From: Antedon mediterranea
Lineage: Eukaryota; Echinodermata; Crinoidea; Comatulida; Antedonidae
DNA: 64,000 nucleotides
Assembly (NCBI RefSeq): GCF_964355755.1
Contig: NC_092674.1
Coordinates: forward strand, 3,415,001-3,479,000
Direction: 5' to 3'
Of the stretch, positions 56,848 to 64,000 are shown piece after piece. The stretch's first letter is position 1. The number at the start of each line of letters is the position of its first letter. Both the position numbers and the translations under genes were made by a program. Under the pieces are notes generated by a model. It was not told the origin of the DNA, did no database searches, and was given only the letters and a program-made list of their open reading frames with translations.

Positions 56848-59519
56848 ATGGATCTTGAAAGCTGTGAGGTTGCGTTAGGACATACTACTGAAGGCAGTGG
56901 AGATGCACTTCAAAATCAGTCTATGTAAGTCACAGCAATCTAACAACAGGATGCTGAGCTCTGGAGATCAAAGGGTTTACCTGTGGCTACGACACTATCA
57001 GTTCCGCGACACTATCAGTTCCACGACAGACACTGCACGCCATGGAGAATATGTACATACAGTGGTACTGTTGGTTGTTGCATCCAGACATAAGATCGAA
57101 GGACTGTTATGAGTTCCTATCTTGGCAAAGCGAGCTCAGTGTCCTGTTGTTGTAAGTTGCAGCAATGTGACAGACAATAATTAAGGATTTTTTAACACAG
57201 TAGTACAGAGATTTTCTGTGCTGTACATAATTTTAGTTTAAAAAAAATACTATTTAAATGAAGTATCTAGTAAGTAAGAATACAGCCACTGGAAACGTGT
57301 TTATAGTAATAACTACCGTAATATGCTATTATTATTATTATATATATATATATATATTGTATCCAGACGTAGTTGAGGGTGTCTAGAAAACTCAGATCTC
57401 AGATATCTGACTTGTCTAGATCTAGAAAACTCAGATATCAATATCTGGATTTTCTAGTTCCAAAGGTCATTTGGATCATTCCATTATTAATCAGAAGGTA
57501 CTGTAGGTCATTTGAAATACTAGAGTATTATATTATTGAAACTGGTTACTGTGTACGTTGTTTTCTTACTAATATTGTAACAGCGGCCTACGGCTTAAAT
57601 CATAAAGAAAATACAGTGCACGTTACCGTTAAAATGTAGGCTTAAAAATTAGGTATGTACGAGTTGGTGTGGGTAAGAGTTGGTTGAGGTCTGAGTTAGC
57701 CAAATTGGTAATAGGTACGAGTTATTTTGGGTACAAGTTGACTACTTCTAGCCTAGTACCCGGGCCAGGCCTACTCTTTGCGATACATCGCGATAGCGCC
57801 AACACGTTCAGCCGCAAAATTGAGTTTGCTTAGCTAGGCTCAGCCTAAATGCTAAGCCTACATTTTAAAAGGTGTATACTGTATTTCTTTATGATTTAAC
57901 ATAGGCCGCTACTACAAGTTACAATAATTATTATTATTAGTATAATACTGTAGTATTTCAAACAAGCTACCTATTAAGGTGATCTGGGTTTTCTAGTTCC
58001 ATTTTGGAACTAGAAAACTCAGATATTGATAGTCAGATATCTGAGTTTTCTAGATCTAGAAAAGTCAGATATCTGAGTTTTCTAGATCTAGAAAACTCGG
58101 ATATATCTGAGATCTGAGTTTTCTAGACACCCCGTAGTTGAACTTTAATGCAGAAATGAATGCAGAAGTTACAGTAGATCTTTAAAAATGTTTACCAAAA
58201 ATTATTATACTTTATTGATTTACAGAATCGACAAGAGCACTGATAATTTAGTACCAGGAACTGAAACGCTAGGCACCTACGATGCTTTTGTGAACGGACT
58301 GAACAAGTACTTCTTGAACCCTGACCTGAGTGATGTCACTCTCCATGTTGGCAATGATTCGTACTGCGCTCACAAGTTCTTTCTCGCAGCCTCAAGCGAT
58401 GTCTTTAGAACGATGCTCACAGAACCAAAATGGAAGGATTCTTTGACGTGTGACATACATTTAGAAGAACAAGAAGAATGCATTTTTTACTTCGATAAAT
58501 TCTTGAGTTATTTCTATTGTGGTCAAGTAACGGTCTGCGTTAATAGCATCATGCCAATTTTTACTCTCGCTGATAAATACAACGTTGACAGACTACGAAA
58601 ACTGTGCGAGGAATATATGACGAAGCAAATCGGGCAAGGGAACGTGACAGGGGCGCTGGATTGGTTAACATTTGCAGAGATGTATGACCTGAATAACTTG
58701 GTGGATAGATGTTATGCTGTAATACGTTCAAACCTTCCTCTTGTAATCCACACCGAAGGATGGTTCTCTTTAACTATCGACCAAGTATGTCAGATTTCTA
58801 CAAGCTCAGAGGTAATTATACGCGACGAATATTCATTTTTCAAAGCGCTTGAAAATTGGCTGAAATTTCGGAATGATAGCAACACAGGTGAGCAGTTGCG
58901 TTGTCTGCTGAAGCATGTCCGATTCACGCAGATGGCTTCCGAGCAGATTCTTCTGATCGAAAACTCCGCATTCGGATTCGAGCATCAAGATATACTTAAG
59001 GACTACATTCTTGAAGGTTATAAGTTCCATGCGTTGTCCACCATGTCTAATCTGTTCCACCAGGATAAATTTCTACCACGATTGTTTTTAAGTGGACCTC
59101 ATTGTCATGTGATTAATGCTAACGTTCTTTCTCAGCAATATTTTACTGTGAATGCTATGCAACATGGACAGAAACCGCGCTGCGCAACGCCTTGGTACAT
59201 GGTAGCCAGTCTGGTGAAGGCCAAGCCTAAAGAAGGAGTTCGCTACATTGAAGACTGCCTAATGACTTATAAACTACAGGCTCCAAATTCAGAAATTGGA
59301 AAAGCGTACAGAGTCGCTATCGTCATCTACAACAAAGACGATAAATTTATAGGTGGAGTTACAGATTCGGGAACTATTTCGCATCCAGAAGGACCATCGG
59401 CCAGTATCCACTGGAATTTACAAACTAACATTATAAATATTCAGATGCCGGTTCCGCTTGAGCGATCTAAGGATAATAAGGTCAAACACGGAGTCGTTAT
59501 TCAAGTATATTCAAGTTAA
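56848..59519 (+). CDS. BTB/BACK domain protein, BTBD17-like (2 coding exons, 456 aa)
   Basis: Exons 56848-56924 and 58226-59519; GT-AG junction, frame closes at 456 aa. The long exon alone opens slightly upstream of its acceptor, but the spliced start (MDLESCEVALGHTTEG) is preferred because phase and donor (TAT|GTAAGT) fit. Residues ~60-165 are a BTB/POZ domain (LSDVTLHVGNDSYCAHKFFL, FDKFLSYFYCGQVTV). A BACK domain follows (~170-285), then a C-terminal beta-rich region of the BTBD17/galectin-3-binding-protein-like type. Vertebrate BTBD17 has a signal peptide; none is visible here. BTB-BACK proteins usually dimerise and many act as Cullin-3 adaptors, but the BTBD17 branch is poorly characterised. 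The single intron contains a palindrome-rich element. Confidence 0.9.
57371..58140. mobile_element. Palindrome-rich inverted-repeat element
   Basis: Both ends carry GGGTGTCTAGAAAACTCAGA TCTCAGATAT in inverted orientation (left from ~57376, right to ~58133). The arms are built from repeated self-complementary words: CAGATATCTG, TCTAGATCTAGA and GAAAACTC/GAGTTTTC. The right arm has more copies than the left. It lies in the intron of the BTBD17-like gene, ending 85 bp before the acceptor. No coding capacity. Confidence 0.8.
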
Positions 59520-60244
59520 AAGTGTTAAAAACACTGCCTATTATTAACAGTAAGAAGATGAATAAATATACTATAATTCAGTGCTTTGATTTTAAAAAAC
59601 ATTAGTGTATTAGATTTTATATTGTACACAGAAACTTGTTATGGCAAAGAGGCATATACAAGGCATGGTATTTTTGTTGAAAAGATTTGTTATGTTTAAT
59701 TTATATCCAGAGTTCAGACCTCATTTTACCTGTATTGTTTCCATACCACGATTTCATTAAAAACTTTAAAATAAATGTACAGTGTGGTATCATTTGTATA
59801 AAGCGTTTTTTACAGATTTAAATGCAAGTTATAATTAAATTGAAATAGCTTTTTATGACTGAATTTTTTTGTGTAAAAACTTTGTGACATTTGTTATTTA
59901 GCCACCAGACAGATCACTGCTGCTTACATCAGAATATTGTGGCTTTACGCTTGACTGCCTCTAATTAATAATAAACAGTTTTAATAAATGTCACATGCAT
60001 TTTGAGTCGGACAGTTAAATTACTTTGTGACAATTTTTAACCAAAGTAAATTAAATATACCATACCATACTTTTTTTTTACTTTTTAAGAATAAAATCGA
60101 TACGCATGCAGTGAATCGATACCTCTTGCTTGTCGTCTTCCTAATTTGATTGCATATTCATTAAATGTTCAGCCACGCGTAGAGAAATCACGTGGATGGT
60201 TGTTCACGTGACTTAAATAACAACAACACCCACAACCACACATA
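59520..60244. other. Intergenic: 3' UTR of BTBD17-like and 5' flank of the sialidase
   Basis: Poly(A)-like AATAAA at about 59561 and 59771. Near 60170-60215 there are two CACGTG E-boxes (AATCACGTGGATG, GTTCACGTGACTT) within 75 bp of the sialidase start. CACGTG close to the start is suggestive for a lysosomal gene (CLEAR-type GTCACGTGA), on established knowledge of TFEB sites. Confidence 0.5.
60191..60212 (+). promoter_or_regulatory. Two CACGTG E-boxes, one CLEAR-like
   Basis: ATCACGTGG at ~60188-60196 and TTCACGTGACTT at ~60204-60215, 30-60 bp before the sialidase ATG. The second matches the TCACGTGA core recognised by TFEB-family factors in lysosomal gene promoters. Function is inferred only. 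Confidence 0.45.
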
Positions 60245-62121
60245 ATGGCTGGCCTAAAAATTGTTGTTAAATCTCTCTTTTGTGTATATTTATATTATGT
60301 CGCACTAACAGATTGTATGACAGTAACACCAGAGATTGTTTTAGAGCAATCGTTATGGATTTCAACTAAAGATGCGGAGATTAGTGAGTACAGAACACCG
60401 ATTATGGTACGAGCCCCGAACGGAGATCTTCTCGCATTTTCCGGTGCTCGAAAAACCAGCCACGGGGATGCCTCAGCGAAGGTGATCATGATGCGGAGGT
60501 CAGAGGATGGTGGTAATAAATGGGGGCCTAGCATATTTGTAGTTGATGATTATCAAAACACAGATGGCTTGAATATGGGTAATGTAATTGTGGACGAACA
60601 GACAGGTGCAATTATAATTATATATTGTTTCTGTATTCACAATCAATGTGATTTTAAAAAATTCACCCCAACAAATTACAAAACTGTTAGCTATGATAAT
60701 GGTTACACATGGACTCCATCAGTTAATCTGGCAGACAAGTCACCATTCTTTGAGGGATGGAATTGGGCTCCTGGACCAGGCTATGGAATTCAGAAAAAAT
60801 TTGAACCAAACGTGGGCCGACTTTTTTCATGTGGACATTGGGGCAACACGACGTATGGATTGATGACTTGTGTTTATAGTGATGGTAAATACATTTCTAA
60901 CAATTTATATTCAATTCAACGTAAACATTTATTTTCTTTCTTTCATCTTTCAAAAACAATAACAAAATATAAATAAATAAGGTACTACTTAAACAAGGTA
61001 GGTAGTATTGAATTTGAAATATATATAAAAAAAACAAAACAAATATCAATCAAACATATTTATTTATCTTATCTTTTATATTAAATTTCATGAAATTATT
61101 ACTATTTTCTCTTTTTTTCTTCCTTTTTCTTTTTTTTTATATGTACAGTATTTATTAACAACAAATAAACCTTGTGATAATAATAATACAACAAAATTAA
61201 AAAAGAAAGTATCCACTTAAATAGAGATTGGTTTGCCGTTTGTTTCACAAGAGTACTTACTTTATAGGGTGTCTCTGAATAGAGAGGTGTCCCAATGGGC
61301 CACGGTTCTGGTTTAATTTATTATAGACCAATCCAATAAGTTAATAAATAGTAACTACATAATATAATTTAGCAGAATTAATCAGTACAGTTGCTAGTTA
61401 ACTTAATTTAGACCTAGTTATTGTTATAAAAGCAAGATATCTGTATTTACTATGTCATGTATGTGTGTTTTTTGTTAGACCATGGTGAGACTTGGACCCA
61501 GAGTGAATTCCTGGTATATTTACCAAATAATATGCCAAAAAAAGCAGGAGATTTTACACCAGGTGAACCACAGGTAAAAAGTTAATGTTCTTAATGTAAC
61601 TTTATACAGTAGTAAAAAACTGCTGAAAATCTAGTCAATATTAAATTTATTGTTTCACTGGTATGTTTTCATGAAAGAAACTAACATATAATCTCTTCCT
61701 TCCTTTCTCTTCTCTTTAGATTGTAGAGTTGTCAGATGGAAGGCTTCTCATCAACGCCCGAAACCAGCACTTTTTCCATTCGCAAAATCGACTAATCTTT
61801 TACAGCGATGACGGCGGAAAGACATTCCCGCTGTCGAAAATGCGCGTCGATACGACACTAATTGAGCCTGGTTGCTTTGGGAGTACTCTCCTTTATCGAG
61901 ATGTCATGTTCTTTTCAAACCCTTTTGATGCAAAGGGAAGAGTGAACATGACCCTACATTGGAGTCTGAATGAGGGCTTAGATTGGGCTGGCGGCCTCAA
62001 TATTTACACTAAAGGAAGTGCTTACTCCTGCCTATCGCCTATTGACGATAATCACATCGGACTTCTCTTTGAAAAAGATGGTTATAAAGAAATGTATTTT
62101 GTTAAAATAAAGTTTTTGTAG
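60245..62121 (+). CDS. NEU1: Exo-alpha-sialidase, NEU1-like (3 exons, 378 aa)
   Basis: Exons 60245-60884, 61479-61573, 61720-62121; all GT-AG, frame closes at 378 aa (human NEU1 415). A hydrophobic signal peptide occupies ~1-24 (KIVVKSLFCVYLYYVA). The F/YRIP motif that supplies the first catalytic Arg reads YRTP (Arg50). Asp-boxes are visible at 86-93 (SEDGGNKW), 149-156 (SYDNGYTW), 212-219 (SDDHGETW), 274-281 (SDDGGKTF) and a degenerate fifth (SLNEGLDW). The second Arg is in LLINARNQ (259). A Tyr in GSAYSCLS near the C-terminus fits the catalytic tyrosine. GLNMGNVIVD and WAPGPGYGIQKK match NEU1 rather than the cytosolic/plasma-membrane sialidases. It should hydrolyse terminal sialic acids in the lysosome. 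It is shorter at both ends than the human enzyme. Confidence 0.92.
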
Positions 62122-63056
62122 TTTCTAGATATACTGTATTATCATTTACTGATTTCCTATATACACAAACTCGCATTTTGTATATAGAACTTGTATTTCT
62201 TTAGTCATCAATGAATATTGGGATTACACGTACTGTTATATTTACATTTTAAAAATATATTTTAGTCTACTCCGTAGCATTGTTATTATTATACTGACAC
62301 AGGGGTCATGATTTAATGATGAACTTAATGTGACCTCCTTCCACCCATGTATTATACACTGTATACGTATGTTTGTTTAAATTCATTTAAATGAGTGGAA
62401 AATATATGAAACGAATGGTGGTGGTGATTTAATTGATAGTTTGTATAATAAAGTCACTGTTTTCAATGGGTTACAAATTCCAATTAATTAATGCAAGGCA
62501 TTAATTATGATAAGCACTACTTAATAATATGATTGGCTTTCACTAATTTATTTAATTTATAAGTCTGCTTTAATTTAATCATGTTATTATTAAGCTATTA
62601 ACTTTGAGCAATAGCTTAAAATTAATTTTGTTTTTTTTTAATGTACAGTATACTGTACATATAATACCTTGAAATATTTAGATAAAATGTGTACTTTATT
62701 CTTATATTTGATATAAAAAATAAAATTATTGTAAATTTTGATTATATAATTATATTTTTAAATAAATAAATACTGTGATTAGCAAAGCCAAAAAATGCTT
62801 AGTTATTTTGTTTTCAACACAAATTTGAAACAAACAATGTATAATCGAATATCAATCAATCAATTAATAATACATTTTATTTCTCAAATAAAAACAAAAG
62901 TACAGATACAATTTTCGAAAATAATACATAAAATAATAAATTAAGAACGCCTGTACAAAACTTTGAAATTTATTATAGAGTAAAATAACAAACCTACTTG
63001 GAATACCGTAAATGTAAATATCTTTAAAAAAATTGAATATTTATAAACTTGTCTGA
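62122..63056. other. Intergenic: sialidase 3' flank
   Basis: Polyadenylation-like AATAAAG at about 62447. An ATCAATCAATCAATTAATAA run near 62851 resembles a LINE tail in reverse orientation. No gene seen. Confidence 0.5.
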
Positions 63057-63105
63057 TGGTAAACCAATCACCATTCAATGTATCACGTCGAGGGGCGGGC
63101 CCGGA
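63057..63105 (+). promoter_or_regulatory. CCAAT box and GC box upstream of the last gene
   Basis: AAACCAATCACCATTCAATG followed by GAGGGGCGGGCCCGG, the only such GC-rich combination nearby, about 180-220 bp before the start codon at 63281. A TATA-less promoter is inferred. Confidence 0.4.
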
Positions 63106-63280
63106 TCTAATCAAGCGGAAACGCTACGATCGATTGTTTACGTCGTCCGGCGGCTTCACACGTCAACATCCAAGGCTGGTGGTGATGATAATGAATCACG
63201 AAAAATTCCACTATTTTATATCCGTGTTGATGGAATAAATTCATTTCAATCAGAATTGCCACTGTATTCAACGTCTAAAG

Positions 63281-63823
63281 ATGGAAGTGAATTATCTGTC
63301 AATAGATCCATATCATTGTACTCTTTTTGACGAGCAGAAAAAATGTGTAAGTACTTATTTATATACTGAACTGTGAAAATGAAATAGCCTAGGCCTAGGC
63401 CTACTGCTAGCTAGACCTAGGCCTAGGACCCGACAGAAAAGCCAAACAGACGAGCAAAATAAAACACGCCCACTGCCGCACCTGTGTGTCACTGAGAATT
63501 TAGTCTACCGACCTAACTACAGTAGGCATAGGCCCTAGTAGTATCCCAAGGGTAGTAGGCCTAAAATAAAAAGAATTATAGTGTGCATTTACTAGCCTAG
63601 AGGCCTAGCCTAAACCTGCTAGCTTAGTATTAGTAGGCCTATCGTTTTTATTTTTTAGTTCACATATATATTGAACTGAATAAATTAATATTATTAATAT
63701 TAAATTATTATAAAACAAAAATGTATCTTGTGGGAGGAAATTAAATTGGTTTCTTATTATTATGTTGCAGGATATCATTGTTGCAGTCAAACGATTTGTG
63801 GCGTCCTTTTCTATCATTGGATG
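63281..63823 (+). CDS. 5' end of an unidentified gene (two exons seen, continues past the window)
   Basis: Exon 63281-63346 (MEVNYLSIDPYHCTLFDEQK, then KC) ends at a good donor (TGT|GTAAGT). Exon 63771-63823 starts after TTATGTTGCAG and continues in phase 0 as DIIVAVKRFVASFSIIG, ending at a donor (GGATG|GTAAGT). No stop intervenes. The second exon looks like the start of a hydrophobic helix, so a membrane protein with an extracellular Cys-containing N-terminus is plausible (a seven-helix receptor is one possibility). The family is not recognised. A short upstream ATG frame (63190-63238) would be a uORF. A GGCC/CTAG word cluster fills the intervening intron. Confidence 0.45.
63380..63620. repeat. 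TAGGCCTA word cluster in the first intron of the last gene
   Basis: AGCCTAGGCCTAGGCCTAC, GACCTAGGCCTAGGACC and GAGGCCTAGCC words, as at 17890 and 45350. Confidence 0.6.
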
Positions 63824-64000
63824 GTAAGTTGATTAAATATCGTGGTGAATGGGTGTATAGAGGCCTGCTTTTAACCAATCATAAAAACCATTCAACTACA
63901 CTTTACCACAAACAACAACTCCCTCTCTTTGAAATATTTAATATTTTGATTAAATGTTTTTGTGTAAATAAAAGTGAAGGTAATGATGTAATTATATTGT

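Overview
This is a 64 kb piece of an AT-rich animal nuclear genome. Every recognisable gene is split by GT-AG introns, and much of the rest is MITEs, minisatellites and LINE/SINE debris. The gene set (laccase-type multicopper oxidases, PDZD8, FRG1, ATOX1, BTBD17-like, NEU1-like sialidase) fits a marine invertebrate. The very frequent TAGGCCTA-type words make me favour a deuterostome such as an echinoderm. That taxon call is inference and cannot be proven here.

Layout. 1-1.3 kb: a LINE 3' tail, a dispersed repeat and a lone relic exon of a multicopper oxidase. 2.3-16.6 kb: two complete, tandem, same-strand multicopper oxidase genes, each with 8 exons and 626 aa, with start codons 9.83 kb apart. 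They are separated by decayed LINE sequence and share a patchwork of near-identical and diverged blocks. 17.7-21.1 kb: a C2H2 zinc-finger ORF followed after 255 bp by a RING/B-box (TRIM-like) ORF. The two can be joined in frame by one intron. 21-28 kb: a gene-poor stretch of MITEs, two SINE types and minisatellites. 28.06-43.65 kb: PDZD8 on the minus strand, 16 coding exons, 980 aa, with several introns inflated by minisatellites. 46.65-48.69 kb: FRG1 on the plus strand, head-to-head with PDZD8. 49.95-52.32 kb: the copper chaperone ATOX1 on the minus strand, with a hAT-like insertion at a splice donor. 53.15-54.72 kb: an unnamed SH3 plus U1-type zinc-finger gene on the plus strand, head-to-head with ATOX1. 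56.85-59.52 kb: a BTB-BACK (BTBD17-like) gene. 60.25-62.12 kb: a NEU1-like sialidase. 63.28 kb to the end: the first two exons of an unidentified gene.

How the genes relate. The two oxidases are secreted copper enzymes, and ATOX1 feeds copper to the secretory pathway. They are 35 kb apart, with no sign of co-regulation. PDZD8, FRG1, ATOX1, BTBD17-like and NEU1-like are ordinary dispersed metazoan genes.

The most interesting signals are: (1) a TTTATATATA plus TGGCTCTG motif at the putative 5' ends of three unrelated genes, in the same orientation relative to each; (2) a hAT-like element whose 8-bp target duplication is exactly the ATOX1 5' splice site; (3) a possible C2H2-TRIM fusion; (4) gene-conversion-like mosaicism of the oxidase pair; (5) hammerhead-ribozyme-like cores in two inverted-repeat elements; (6) clusters of GGCC/CTAG words at gene 5' ends. 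Exon coordinates were read by hand from splice consensus and frame continuity; every multi-exon model given closes in frame.
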